Part shown: one piece after another, positions 8,706 to 17,026 of the stretch
Position numbering within the stretch: the first letter of the stretch is position 1
Layout of the letters: every line of letters starts with the position of its first letter
Assembly (NCBI GenBank): GCA_002067795.1
Contig: MVQI01000013.1
Location: 1 to 39,364 of the forward strand
Direction: 5' to 3'
DNA length: 39,364 nucleotides
DNA from: Methanosaeta sp. PtaB.Bin039
Lineage (GTDB): Archaea; Halobacteriota; Methanosarcinia; Methanotrichales; Methanotrichaceae
Program-made: the position numbers and the translations under genes
The notes under the pieces: model-generated
What the model was told of the DNA's origin: nothing
Seen by the model: the letters and a program-made list of their open reading frames with translations, nothing else
The model's database searches: none

Positions 8706-10244
8706 TCAGATCTCCTCCGTCAATTCGATCAGCCTGGAACGCTCGCGGTCGGAGGCCAGAGCAGCTTCCTCTATGGACTCCACCAGAAGGTAGCGATCTA
8801 TCCTGGGTCCTTTGGCGGTGTAGTAGCGTCCCACCAGCCTCTCTTCCATCAGTCCCAGGATCACCTCATGGTCCAGGGCCTCCATTGCCATCTCCTTGGC
8901 CCTCTCAAGGGACAGCCCGATCAGGCCTTCTGTCCTTTCCCTGTTGATCAGCAGATCCTGGACGCGATCTCCATCGTCCATGGCCGCCTTTATCCGCAGG
9001 TCATAGACGCCTTCCACCTTTCCGTGCTCTCCGCATATTCCCTTGGCCAGCGACCTCTTGCAAAGAGGACAGCGCTTGATCAGACCTGAGCCCTTCTGAA
9101 TGTCAACTATGGCTCCCGTGAAGGTGATGTTTTGGGGCACCACATCGATCTGCTCGTCGGTCTCCTCTATCTGGCTTGTGCGGTTGAGCTTGATGCTGAA
9201 CCGTCCCTGGTACTCGTCGGTTACCACGTTTTTAAGTGAGTAGCTCTTTCCTTCCACCAGGTCTGGAAGCTCTGCCTTGGCCCACTTGACGAATTTGACG
9301 ACGCCGGTGTCATCGCCCAGAAGGCCGGACTGCGATATGGACTCGTTGTTTGCGTCCCACAGCTGTATCACCTTGGCCTTCAGGTCGATCCACCTGCCTG
9401 CCTGGTCTATCTCGCCGATCTTCTGCTGGGCAGATCCGGCGAAGACGGGGACTGCCTCTACAGGCTGATCCAGCTCCTCTATCCGGCTTGTGCGGTTGAG
9501 CTTGATGTTGAACCGTCCCTGGTACTCGTCGGTTACCACGTTTTTAAGTGAGTAGCTCTTTCCTTCCACCAGGTCTGGAAGCTCGGATTTGGCCCATTTT
9601 ACGAAACGGATCGTTCCGGTTCCGTCTCCCAGCACCCCGGCCTGAGATATGGCATCGCTTTCGGCCGGGAGTATCTGTACCGCCTTGGCCTTGAGATTGA
9701 TCCAGAGCCCAGCCTGATTAATATCGACGATATTCAGGTCAGACGATGCGGAAGGATCTGATGCGGACTGAACCTCGCGGTCCATCTCCTCCACCTGGCT
9801 GGCACGGTTGAGCTTGATGCTGAACCGCCCCTGATACTCGTCGGTGACGGCTTTCTTGAGGCGATAGCTCTTGCCCTCCACAAGGTCGGGAAGCCCGGCT
9901 TTCGCCCACTTGACAAAGCGCATGGTGCCAGTCTCGTCCCCCAGTATCCCCATCTGGGATATGGACTGGCTGCCAGGTTCTCCAAGGGAGATCACCCTGG
10001 CTTCGAGATCGACCCACCGCCCCGGCTCCTTAATCTGCGATACCTTCACAAGCTCGCTGCCGCCGGGCCTGGCAGGTGCCAGGCCGTGCTCCTTCAGGAA
10101 GTAGTTGAGGACGCTCCTCCTGGCTTCGTTCTGGGGGACGTGAAACTTCTCCACCAGCAGAGTGTAGCGTTTCTCTATCTCTTCCCGTCCAACATCCAGG
10201 CCCGCATCTCGCAGGCGAGATAAAATGCGATCGACTTCATCCAT
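8706..10244 (-). CDS. rpa: Replication protein A, multi-OB-fold ssDNA-binding protein with zinc finger
   Basis: Binds single-stranded DNA in replication, repair and recombination. After an N-terminal helical region (residues 1-70), three OB-fold repeats follow with an exact period of 104 residues. Each has the pattern GxWxxLxAxVxxL, GxLGDxTGxxxFVKWAK, LPDLVEGKSYxLKxxVTDEYQGRFxIKLNR. A fourth OB domain then carries a C-x2-C-x8-C-x2-H zinc finger (CPLCKRSLAKGICGEHG, near residue 390). This resembles the four-OB architecture of methanosarcinal RPA, with a zinc finger as in euryarchaeal RPA41-type proteins. ATG 10244 has GGAGG about 10 bases upstream. Repeats 2 and 3 are nearly identical in DNA over 100 bases, suggesting recent duplication or gene conversion. 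Confidence 0.94.
   Translation of the reverse strand: MDEVDRILSRLRDAGLDVGREEIEKRYTLLVEKFHVPQNEARRSVLNYFLKEHGLAPARPGGSELVKVSQIKEPGRWVDLEARVISLGEPGSQSISQMGILGDETGTMRFVKWAKAGLPDLVEGKSYRLKKAVTDEYQGRFSIKLNRASQVEEMDREVQSASDPSASSDLNIVDINQAGLWINLKAKAVQILPAESDAISQAGVLGDGTGTIRFVKWAKSELPDLVEGKSYSLKNVVTDEYQGRFNIKLNRTSRIEELDQPVEAVPVFAGSAQQKIGEIDQAGRWIDLKAKVIQLWDANNESISQSGLLGDDTGVVKFVKWAKAELPDLVEGKSYSLKNVVTDEYQGRFSIKLNRTSQIEETDEQIDVVPQNITFTGAIVDIQKGSGLIKRCPLCKRSLAKGICGEHGKVEGVYDLRIKAAMDDGDRVQDLLINRERTEGLIGLSLERAKEMAMEALDHEVILGLMEERLVGRYYTAKGPRIDRYLLVESIEEAALASDRERSRLIELTEEI
9173..9896 (-). repeat. Three in-register 312-bp repeats inside rpa
   Basis: The segment beginning GGCTTGTGCGG at 9173 recurs at 9485, and in a more diverged form at 9797. 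Both steps are 312 bases (104 codons). Positions 9173-9272 and 9485-9584 differ at only one of 100 bases (C versus T at 9195/9507), while the copy at 9797 differs at many sites. The repeats encode the C-terminal half of successive OB-folds. Confidence 0.9.
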
Positions 10245-10336
10245 AAGATCGGCCTCCAGGTTTTATTTGAGAGGTGATTAATGGGTGGCAGGCATAGTAG
10301 ATAAATCTGAGGAGCGCGGAGTGAAAGTGAAGTTCG
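10245..10336. promoter_or_regulatory. Divergent promoter region between rpa and nop5
   Basis: A TATA-like core near 10298-10308 (TAGATAAATC on the plus strand, AGATTTATC on the minus strand) can serve both directions. For nop5 it would start transcription near 10330, a few bases before ATG 10337. For rpa it would start near 10278, leaving a leader long enough to hold its GGAGG. GTGA just before the nop5 ATG may act as a ribosome-binding site. Confidence 0.4.
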
Positions 10337-11266
10337 ATGCAATCAGAGAGGGGTGCTCTGGAGGCCTGGTACGGCTGGATTGATGGAGATGGCAGAGCCC
10401 TGGCCCCGGCTGCCTCGGCTTCTGAGATGGTGGAGCGGCTCTTATCCAACTCATCCCAGGTACCCTCCGTCGGAGCGACCGGCCAGCGCATGCAGTCCGA
10501 TCTCAGGGGCCTTGCTCTGCGTTCCGGTCTTGTGGGGTCGTCTGCCCAGTACGATGCAATGCTGCACGAGGTTGCCCTGGAGCTCGTCCGCCGCCAGCTC
10601 CTCCAGCAGGCAGGGGCGGAAGCCCAGCTGCTGCAGATGATCGAGGCTGTGGACGACCTGAACTCTGCGCTGAACCTGCTGGAGGAGCGCCTGTACGAGT
10701 GGTCGCTGCTTCATGACGGCGGGCATCTCAGGGGGTACCGGCTTGCTGAGCGCCTGGAGCAGGACTATCCTGAGTCGAGCATAGCTGTCCTGGCAAGGGC
10801 AGTCCAGGATATGAGGCAGAGGAGGGACCAGCTCTCTGCAGCAATGGAGATGGCGGTACCAGGCGTTGCCCCCAACCTTGCCTCTATTGCCGGCCCACTT
10901 CTGGCCGCCCGCCTGATATCGCGGGCTGGCGGCCTGAAGCGCCTCTCGCAAATGGCAGCCTCAGCCATACAGGTGATGGGAGCTGAAAAGGCCTTGTTCA
11001 AGCATCTGAAGGGCCGCGCTCCCTCTCCAAAGCACGGTATCATCTACCGCCATCCGGCTGTGGTCGGAGCCCCCCGCTGGGCTCGGGGGCGTGCAGCCCG
11101 GGCGCTGTCCGCAAAGCTTGCCATAGCAGCCAGGGCCGATTACCATAGCGGCGTGCTTCTTGCGGGGCTGGGTGAGGATCTTAAGCGGCGGCTTGACCAG
11201 ATCATGCGTGCGGCTCGCCAGGGTCCCAGGAAGGACTCCAAGAAGACGTCTGGGCCCAATGGCTAA
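10337..11266 (+). CDS. nop5: Nop5/Nop56-family box C/D RNP scaffold protein
   Basis: Core protein of archaeal box C/D snoRNP-like complexes, which guide 2'-O-methylation of rRNA by fibrillarin. The C-terminal NOP domain is unmistakable: VPGVAPNLASIAGPLLAARL, then RLSQMAASAIQVMGAEKALF, then KGRAPSPKHGIIYRHP. The middle part (about 95-165) is the coiled-coil region that dimerises. The C-terminus is basic (RQGPRKDSKK). At 309 aa it is shorter than many archaeal Nop5 proteins. The gene is alone: no fibrillarin gene follows, although nop5-fibrillarin pairing is common in archaea. Confidence 0.92.
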   Translation: MQSERGALEAWYGWIDGDGRALAPAASASEMVERLLSNSSQVPSVGATGQRMQSDLRGLALRSGLVGSSAQYDAMLHEVALELVRRQLLQQAGAEAQLLQMIEAVDDLNSALNLLEERLYEWSLLHDGGHLRGYRLAERLEQDYPESSIAVLARAVQDMRQRRDQLSAAMEMAVPGVAPNLASIAGPLLAARLISRAGGLKRLSQMAASAIQVMGAEKALFKHLKGRAPSPKHGIIYRHPAVVGAPRWARGRAARALSAKLAIAARADYHSGVLLAGLGEDLKRRLDQIMRAARQGPRKDSKKTSGPNG

Positions 11267-11345
11267 GACGCCATCGCTCTCGAGGCAAAATGGTTGAAGC
11301 CCGGGCTGGCCCTACTCCGTATCTCACGATTCCCAACCCACCACC

Positions 11346-11353
11346 TTTATATC
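11346..11353 (+). promoter_or_regulatory. TATA box of the secreted-protein gene at 11387
   Basis: TTTATATC preceded by CCACC gives an expected transcription start near 11376, only about 11 bases before ATG 11387. This excludes the longer open frame from 11294 and fixes the signal-peptide start. Confidence 0.65.
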
Positions 11354-11386
11354 TCTAGCCCTCTGAAAAGACGGGTTGGTGTCCGG

Positions 11387-12007
11387 ATGAGATGGTTGCT
11401 GGCCCTGGTACTGCTCTCCCTGTTTGCCCTGGCGAATCTGGCGTCTGTGGACGCTAGAAACGCCGTGAACATCAATCAGCACTCTTACATCTTCATCAAC
11501 GGCTACATGGACGACACCAAGATCTACCAGACCGACTCGGGCTTTTCGGGGCAGAAGCTTGTCACTGGTACCAGAGGCAGCGGAATGGTCTCCCGCCGGC
11601 AGACAGTAGATGTCTGGAGCGACAACGTGACCGGCGAGAGCGAGATATATTTCAACGAGTGGGGCGTGTTTCAGTACAGGCCCTATACGCCGGGCGCCAC
11701 ACAGAGCGATCTTAAAAACGCCCTCTGTGCCAAGAACTACGATGTAGGATCCGTCTTCTCAGAGAGCTACAGCGAGATTCAGCAACTTGTCAAGGATACC
11801 AGCATCTATCAGGACGACAATGTCTCCCTTTACCTTCTTGACTCCTACATCAAGGGCACAGCCAGGGTGGCTGCAAGGTCGGTCAACAAGACCGGTTCCA
11901 AGAGGACCGAGAACATGGTGATGAGCGGGCTGTACGTTGGCGAGGCCAAGATCCAGGAGGAGATCCAGATCGGAGACAATCCTCCACTGGTGCTCCCTTG
12001 TGTCTGA
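11387..12007 (+). CDS. Secreted protein of unknown function
   Basis: The 206-aa product starts with a clear signal peptide (MRWLLALVLLSLFALANL, probable cleavage after SVDA, residue about 23). The mature part is polar and beta-rich, with many Tyr, Asn, Ser and Thr residues and several N-x-S/T sites that could be glycosylated (for example NVT, NVS, NKT). No cofactor motif or C-terminal anchor is visible. GGTG lies a few bases upstream of the ATG and a strong TATA box sits at 11346. A T-rich tract just after the stop (CCTTTTTTCTC) probably terminates it. I do not recognise the family; an extracellular or surface role is inferred from the signal peptide only. Confidence 0.75.
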   Translation: MRWLLALVLLSLFALANLASVDARNAVNINQHSYIFINGYMDDTKIYQTDSGFSGQKLVTGTRGSGMVSRRQTVDVWSDNVTGESEIYFNEWGVFQYRPYTPGATQSDLKNALCAKNYDVGSVFSESYSEIQQLVKDTSIYQDDNVSLYLLDSYIKGTARVAARSVNKTGSKRTENMVMSGLYVGEAKIQEEIQIGDNPPLVLPCV

Positions 12008-12286
12008 TTCCTTTTTTCTCTTATCGCTACATATTCGTTAAACCGTATCCTTCAATATCCTCTCCGGATGGCTTCTCCAGAGTCCTGTTTAGCTGGATGT
12101 ATATATAGTATTAAATATTACTCAAATAGTAAATTTACAAAAAAATAAAACAACAAAAAAAACCGTTTTCAGAAATGACATCGGGCAATCCTCCCCCGGT
12201 GGGATAGGTGGATTGATCCTGGAAATGTGGGTGATGTGGGGCAGGTCGTCTATCGAAATCCCGCCCCCATCTCAACAGGGCTATCT
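12008..12286. other. Intergenic spacer with T-run, TATA-like element and A-rich tract
   Basis: Between two convergent genes. It holds the T-rich likely terminator of the upstream gene (about 12010-12020), a TATATATAG element near 12100 with no convincing gene after it, and an unusually A-rich plus-strand tract at about 12130-12165. No coding frame was supported. Confidence 0.4.
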
Positions 12287-13129
12287 CTAGACCAGAGGCC
12301 TGGGTTGTTTATGCTGTGGCAGGACCGGAAGTGCCATCGTATTTATCAGCAGCGGCTGCTCCACATCCTTGGCTCTCTCTATCAGCAGCTCCTTTCCCCA
12401 TCGGGTCAGGCCGAAGAGGGGAACCGCAGTTCCTACCTGCACGAGGGGCCTGGCCTGCTCCCGGATGGCCCGAGACGCACAGGAAGTCACTATATCGGCG
12501 GCTGTCAGCAGGACACTTGCGTCTTCATCGGATATGCCGGTCAGGTGCACTCCGATTACCATTATCCGAACTCCCAGCTCCTTCTCAAGCTCCCGCAGCT
12601 TCTGGGCTGACCGGGCATCGGCGACCGTGACAGCGAACCGGCTGAAGCGGCGGGCTGCCACCCTGGCACCCTCCAGCTGGTCTATCCGGGCGTCTCCCGG
12701 GGATAGAACTTCCCCATCACGCTCCTGTATTCCCTTGATGACCTCAGGATTGGGATCGGTCTCTATAAGTCCCGAGATGTAGCCGCCCATCCCCTGAACC
12801 AGGATAGGATTGGCGGTTATCACCGTCCCTGCCCCATCGCAAACCGTGACCGCAGCATCGATTATCCCATGGGAGATGCCGGTCATCATGCTCTCCGAGG
12901 CCCCGAATCCCACGAAGTCCCCCATCTCCAGCCGGCGCCGGGAGGTGAACATCCCATGCTTCTCGATGCGAAACTCCATGTTCTTGGCTGCAGCCTCCCT
13001 GTCTATGTGCTGGATATTCCTCAACTTAGCAAAAAGGGGGCACCACTCCAGCATCGGTTCGGTGGTCTGCACCACCTTTTCGTCCCGGACCGTCACCTTT
13101 GATCGGCCCAGAAGCTCCATCCTGTCCAT
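12287..13129 (-). CDS. Methanogenesis marker protein 8 (DUF2099)
   Basis: Member of the DUF2099/methanogenesis marker 8 family, present in essentially all methanogens and thought to act around methyl-coenzyme M reductase or its cofactors; the exact reaction is not established. Recognised from the conserved run EPMLEWCPLF, the segment FRIEKHGMFTSRR, the block DFVGFGASESMMTG, VCDGAGTVITANPILVQGMGG, VAVTVADARSAQKLRE, and the late motifs VTSCASRAIRE and VGTAVPLFGLTRWGKELL. The length (280 aa) is typical. ATG 13129 has AAGGAGG at 13137-13143. A TATA-like element at 13219-13228 would give a leader of about 70 bases. This gene is the best evidence that the organism is a methanogen. Confidence 0.92.
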   Translation of the reverse strand: MDRMELLGRSKVTVRDEKVVQTTEPMLEWCPLFAKLRNIQHIDREAAAKNMEFRIEKHGMFTSRRRLEMGDFVGFGASESMMTGISHGIIDAAVTVCDGAGTVITANPILVQGMGGYISGLIETDPNPEVIKGIQERDGEVLSPGDARIDQLEGARVAARRFSRFAVTVADARSAQKLRELEKELGVRIMVIGVHLTGISDEDASVLLTAADIVTSCASRAIREQARPLVQVGTAVPLFGLTRWGKELLIERAKDVEQPLLINTMALPVLPQHKQPRPLV

Positions 13130-13485
13130 GCCGCCCTCCTTTGGCCATCAGAAAATATATCCTTCGGTTGGCCTTTCGCTCTTCGGGGCGGAAAAATCAG
13201 CGCGGCTATCGCTCTACTGCATATAAGCGCTGCCGTTTACCGGCGTCTTTTCTGCATTTAGCCGCTTATCATCCGTCTCCTGCGCGGGCTCCTGAACCTT
13301 TGGGAGACCTTATTGAACCGTCACCTGAACGGGTGCTACATCGGCAAGCTCTGCTTTTCCGCTCCCAGGAACTTGCTTTCTGCAGGCACAGCATATCCCC
13401 AAATGGCAATTTTTGAATCCTTTGACATAAATTATACGAAACATATATATGTTACTCCATGCCTTAATTCATTTGGTGATGGTAC
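13130..13485. other. Divergent intergenic region between marker 8 and the winged-helix gene
   Basis: Contains the marker 8 ribosome-binding site (13137-13143) and its TATA-like element at 13219-13228 (CTTATAT on the minus strand). The promoter of the plus-strand regulator lies at 13441-13452. Positions 13240-13430 contain no gene I can support. Confidence 0.45.
13441..13452 (+). promoter_or_regulatory. TATA box embedded in a perfect 12-bp palindrome
   Basis: ACATATATATGT is a perfect palindrome that also serves as the TATA element. The expected start of transcription is near 13470, about 15 bases before the TTG start of the winged-helix gene. A symmetric site here could be where a dimeric regulator, perhaps the gene's own product, blocks TBP. 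Confidence 0.45.
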
Positions 13486-13866
13486 TTGCGGAAGGTACGG
13501 GCCGCGGAGTTGGGTCCCGACATTGAGGAGTTCACCGCCATGCTGATGCAGGTGGGCCTGCGCAGGAACGTGGCAAAGGTCCTGGCTTACCTTTCAAGTG
13601 TGAAGGAGGCCACTTCGCGGGAGATCGAGATAGGATCCGACCTCCGCCAGCCCGAGGTCAGCATCGCCATGAGCGAGTTGCGTGAGCTTGGATGGATCTC
13701 GGAGCGGGACGAGAAGAATCCTGGCAAAGGGCGGCCCTACAGGATATACCGTCTGCAAAGCAGCATGGCCCAGATAATCGAGCTGCTGGAGCAAAGGACC
13801 CATCAGGAGCGGGCGGAGATCCGGGGCAGGATAGCGCTTCTTCGCTCTCTGATGCAGGCTGGGTAG
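13486..13866 (+). CDS. Winged-helix transcriptional regulator (ArsR/TrmB-like)
   Basis: A 126-aa DNA-binding protein. Residues about 20-85 form a winged helix: helix 1 VGLRRNVAKVLAYLSS, helix-turn-helix ATSREIEIGSDLRQPEVSIAMSELRELGWI, wing KNPGKGRPYRIYRL. The C-terminal helix (MAQIIELLEQRTHQERAEIRGRIALL) probably mediates dimerisation. The start is TTG at 13486. An in-frame TGA at 13477 excludes anything longer, and GGTGAT at 13476-13481 is a well-spaced ribosome-binding site. The palindromic TATA element upstream suggests autoregulation. Target genes are unknown; ftsZ is the next gene downstream but has its own promoter. Confidence 0.85.
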   Translation: MRKVRAAELGPDIEEFTAMLMQVGLRRNVAKVLAYLSSVKEATSREIEIGSDLRQPEVSIAMSELRELGWISERDEKNPGKGRPYRIYRLQSSMAQIIELLEQRTHQERAEIRGRIALLRSLMQAG

Positions 13867-13913
13867 AAAGCCTGGCGGCAGATTTTGGCACCTGATAATA
13901 ATTTTACATTGCC

Positions 13914-13920
13914 TTTTTTT
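13914..13920 (+). terminator. T-run after the winged-helix gene
   Basis: Seven consecutive T residues, preceded by an AT-rich stretch, lie about 50 bases after the stop. This is the oligo-T signal that ends transcription in euryarchaea, with no need for a hairpin. Confidence 0.4.
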
Positions 13921-14020
13921 CTCTGATACCCCAATCTCACCCGTTTTCCGGTGACAACTGCTGCATGATCTCAGGTCAAGCCGCCCCTTGGCAATGGATA
14001 GATGTTTCACTATGAAAAAA

Positions 14021-14073
14021 TCTATATGCTAATCGAATACTAGAAGGATGCAGATAAGACCTGAGGGGATGGT
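14021..14073 (+). promoter_or_regulatory. ftsZ promoter and ribosome-binding site
   Basis: A TATA-like TCTATATGC at 14021-14029 predicts transcription start near 14050. GAGGGGAT at 14063-14070 lies three bases before the ATG at 14074. Confidence 0.5.
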
Positions 14074-15186
14074 ATGAAGTCGATCATCGATGAGGCCTTG
14101 AGCAGGGCTGAGCACGAGGTCAGGTTGGATCCCGCCAGCTCCATCCGGAGCGACGAGGACCTGGTCTCCATACTGGAGGAGCTGACCACCGTCATCAAGG
14201 TGATCGGCTGCGGAGGCGGCGGCTCCAATACCATAGACCGCCTGGCTGAGTCCGGAATCCAGGGTGCCGAGCTCTACGCCGTGAATACGGACGCCCAGCA
14301 CCTCCTGCACATCAATGCAGACCGTCGTATCCTCATCGGCAGGCGGACCACCCGGGGCCTTGGGGCAGGCAGCCTGCCTGCAGTGGGCGAGGAGGCAGCC
14401 CAGGAGGACCTCGACGCCCTCCGTGCTGCGGTGGAGGGAGCGGACATGGTCTTCGTCACCTGTGGACTTGGGGGGGGCACCGGCACTGGGGCTTCGCCGG
14501 TGGTTGCCGAGGCTGCCAGGGAGGTGGGTGCCCTGACAATAGCGATAGTCACCCTCCCCTTCAGCTCCGAGGGATCGATACGAATGTCCAATGCCGAGGC
14601 CGGGCTGAAAAGGCTGCGTGAGGCGGCCGACACGGTCATCGTTGTCCCCAACGACCGTCTTCTGGATGTGGTGCCCAACCTGCCACTGCAAGCTGCTTTC
14701 AAGGTGGCGGATGAGGTCCTCATGCGCTCAGTCAAGGGCATCACCGAGCTGATCACCAGGCCGGGGCTGATAAACCTGGACTTCGCAGATGTGAGGACCG
14801 TCCTGTCCCACGGCGGGGTAGCCATGATAGGGCTTGGCGAGGCCTCGGGTGAGGACAAGGGCAGGGATTCGGTCATGAAAGCCCTGAGGAGCCCGCTTCT
14901 GGAAGTGGATGTCTCCGGGGCGACCTCAGCCCTGGTCAATGTGGTCGGAGGTCCGGACATGACTATTTCCGATGCAGAGACTGTGGTGGAAGAGGTATAC
15001 AACCGGATAAATCCAGATGCCCGCATAATCTGGGGAGCCCAGATCGATCCCGACCTGCAGGACACCCTCCGCACCATGCTCGTCGTAACCGGAGTCTCCT
15101 CCCCACAGATCCTCGGCAGGGACGAGGGCCGTCGTGTGGTGTCCAAGCACGGGATAGACTTCCTTAACAGGCGGGCGCGATATTGA
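14074..15186 (+). CDS. ftsZ: Cell division GTPase FtsZ
   Basis: Tubulin-superfamily GTPase that assembles the division ring. The nucleotide site shows [17 protein letters not shown] (residues 41-57), NTDAQHL (71-77) and the tubulin signature GGGTGTG at 133-139. The T7 synergy loop needed for GTP hydrolysis is NLDFADV (234-240). These canonical motifs and the overall pattern match FtsZ rather than the CetZ group. The protein is 370 aa, with an N-terminal extension of about 35 residues before the GTPase core and a short C-terminal tail ([21 protein letters not shown]) typical of archaeal FtsZ. It is monocistronic as far as the sequence shows. Confidence 0.96.
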   Translation: MKSIIDEALSRAEHEVRLDPASSIRSDEDLVSILEELTTVIKVIGCGGGGSNTIDRLAESGIQGAELYAVNTDAQHLLHINADRRILIGRRTTRGLGAGSLPAVGEEAAQEDLDALRAAVEGADMVFVTCGLGGGTGTGASPVVAEAAREVGALTIAIVTLPFSSEGSIRMSNAEAGLKRLREAADTVIVVPNDRLLDVVPNLPLQAAFKVADEVLMRSVKGITELITRPGLINLDFADVRTVLSHGGVAMIGLGEASGEDKGRDSVMKALRSPLLEVDVSGATSALVNVVGGPDMTISDAETVVEEVYNRINPDARIIWGAQIDPDLQDTLRTMLVVTGVSSPQILGRDEGRRVVSKHGIDFLNRRARY

Positions 15187-15459
15187 AGTCCATGGCTTCC
15201 CAAAAGAGATAGGCCGCCAGCGCCTGAGAGACAAATGGCCTGGCAAGAATCCCTATCATGCGGCCGGAAGCGTCCGGACTTCTCGTCTTTAGGCGTTTCT
15301 GGCAGCCAGACTGAAGGCAGTATGGTCCCTGAGGGGAATTAAAGAAAACGGCATGTCCCGGCGTCGGCCTGCTTCAGCATGACACAGTCTGCCATGCGAA
15401 TCGATGAAGCTATAAAGGATGCTGGCTCATATCACATCCGTGTGCAGGGTGGGAGCATA

Positions 15460-15759
15460 ATGTTGACCGAAAATGTCGTTTCTGAGCTGGAGATGCTCAA
15501 AAGGCACCTGATAATTCTCCGATGTGTGGTTGAGAATGAGCCAATAGGGATTCTCAAGCTGGCCGAGGTCACCGGCATCCCGGGACATAAGGTGCGCTAT
15601 TCTCTCAGGGTTCTTGAGCAGGAAGGCCTAATAGCCGCATCCGCCCCAGGGGCTATAACCACCAAGGCGACCCAGCCATTCTTGGAGAAGGTGGACTGCC
15701 TTATCGACGATCTGATAAGAACTGCAGAGGATCTCCAGCTCAAAGATCCTGCCAAATAG
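15460..15759 (+). CDS. Winged-helix DNA-binding protein
   Basis: A small winged-helix protein: MLKRHLIILRCVVENEPIGI, then the helix-turn-helix GILKLAEVTGIPGHKVRYSLRVLEQEGLI, then a short wing. A C-terminal helix (PFLEKVDCLIDDLIRTAEDLQ) probably dimerises. The chosen ATG 15460 has GGTGGGAG 4-5 bases upstream and follows a TATA-like CTATAAAG (about 15409-15416) by the right distance. The frame is open back to an ATG at 15379, which would give 126 aa but would start upstream of that TATA element. Its stop touches the start of the ligase-like gene (TAGTGATG), so the two are translationally coupled. A regulatory role for the following two genes is inferred from this. Confidence 0.75.
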   Translation: MLTENVVSELEMLKRHLIILRCVVENEPIGILKLAEVTGIPGHKVRYSLRVLEQEGLIAASAPGAITTKATQPFLEKVDCLIDDLIRTAEDLQLKDPAK

Positions 15760-15761
15760 TG

Positions 15762-17021
15762 ATGGCCTCTTACGCCCAGCTCGCCTACCTGCTATCACGG
15801 CTGCAAGAGTCCGGGGCCAGGCCTGAAAAGGCTGCGAGGGTGGCCGCGTTTTTGAGAGGCCTGCCGCCCGACCAGATCTGCCCGGGGCTGAGGCTGCTAA
15901 CCGGAGAGCTCTGGCCTCCCTGGGAGTCCACGGGCCCTGGCGTTGGCATTGGGCTATTGGTCCGCACCCTCTCCTCCATGGCTGGCCGGGAGGCCGTGTC
16001 CCTATGGCAGGCGCAGTCAGGGGAGCCGGGAAACCTGTCTGGGATTGTCCGCCAGCACCTGTCTCAGAGTGCCCTGTGCCCTGAATCGCTGTCACTGATT
16101 ACGGTATATTCCGAGCTGCGGCGCCTCTCCATGCAGTGGGGGCCTGGCTCGTTATCCAGGAAAGAGTCCATCCTCAAGGGTTTGTTTACGAATTGCACCG
16201 AACTTGAGGCCTGCTATCTTGCCAGGACTGCCGTTCGCTCTTCCGGCTGGCAGCCCGATCCCCGACTCCTGTCTGCTGCCATCTCCAGGGCGTTCTCTGT
16301 TCCGGAGCCAAACGTCTGGTCAGCCTACTGCTGGCAGCCAGATCTGGGACGAGTTGCCCAAGCCGCTCTATCCGGTGAGCTGTCATCGTTGAGCCTGATC
16401 CCAAGGGTCCCATGCCGGGAGATGAGGATAACGTTCTGCGGCCAACTGCCGGCTCAATCTGGCGGCCAGATCTATCTTGCCCGCCGCCGCGGACTGCGGG
16501 TACAGGTTCATATCTCTCCCGGATCTGCCCGGATCTTCACCTCCAGGCGGTGGGAGGTGAGCTCATCCCTGCCCATCCTGGCAGATGCCCTTCGGGGCAT
16601 CGGCCGGACAGCTGTACTTGAGGGCGAGCTGCTGGGATTTCGGGGCGGCCTGCTGCCCCTGTCCGAACTTGTGCGTTTTCTGAACCGCCGCCATCAGGCT
16701 CGCCGCTCGCCTGCCGGAGCTGGCCTGGTCGTCTGGGACCTCCTCTATCTGGACGGATCCGATCTAACTGGCAGGCCGTACCAGGATAGATGGGATCGCC
16801 TGGCGCCTCTGCTATACCCGACAGATCCAGGTCCCGGGCAGGTTGTCATGGCCAGAAGGATGACAAGAGCTGAGGCTGAACAGGCCTTAGCATCCGGAGG
16901 GCATGTGATGGTGCGTGATGGTGGCGGCCTGTACCTTCCGGGTGCAAGGGGAGCAGATGCCATCGTGCGGGGGCACGAATCCGATCGGTGCTGCCTGCCT
17001 GCAGGTGGCGATGATACATAA
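15762..17021 (+). CDS. Degenerate ATP-dependent DNA ligase homologue (catalytic lysine lost, C-terminally truncated)
   Basis: The N-terminal half follows the archaeal DNA ligase DNA-binding domain (for example GIGLLVRTLSSMAGREAV and the LEACYLARTAVRSSGW region). The nucleotidyltransferase half keeps the shape of motif I (ARRRGLRVQVH) but has Arg in place of the adenylated Lys and of the Asp in KxDG (residues about 242-245). Motif III survives as LEGELLGF, motif IIIa as VVWDLLYLDG, and motif IV as HVMVRDGGGLYLPG without its usual Glu-Gly. Motif V lysines and the whole C-terminal OB domain are missing: it ends at 419 aa, against about 560 for a ligase. It cannot be an ordinary ligase. The frame is long and clean, so it is probably an expressed pseudoenzyme rather than a decaying gene. 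Start ATG 15762, or GTG 15759. Confidence 0.75.
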   Translation: MASYAQLAYLLSRLQESGARPEKAARVAAFLRGLPPDQICPGLRLLTGELWPPWESTGPGVGIGLLVRTLSSMAGREAVSLWQAQSGEPGNLSGIVRQHLSQSALCPESLSLITVYSELRRLSMQWGPGSLSRKESILKGLFTNCTELEACYLARTAVRSSGWQPDPRLLSAAISRAFSVPEPNVWSAYCWQPDLGRVAQAALSGELSSLSLIPRVPCREMRITFCGQLPAQSGGQIYLARRRGLRVQVHISPGSARIFTSRRWEVSSSLPILADALRGIGRTAVLEGELLGFRGGLLPLSELVRFLNRRHQARRSPAGAGLVVWDLLYLDGSDLTGRPYQDRWDRLAPLLYPTDPGPGQVVMARRMTRAEAEQALASGGHVMVRDGGGLYLPGARGADAIVRGHESDRCCLPAGGDDT

Positions 17022-17026
17022 CCCGT

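Noticed and set aside
12227-12610. 127-codon plus-strand frame over the marker 8 end
   Set aside because: Antisense shadow of the methanogenesis marker 8 gene with no recognisable domain.
14274-15203. 309-codon open frame antisense to ftsZ
   Set aside because: It lies opposite a gene with all FtsZ motifs; the translation is Ser/Arg/Thr-rich without domains, as expected for the shadow of a GC-rich gene.
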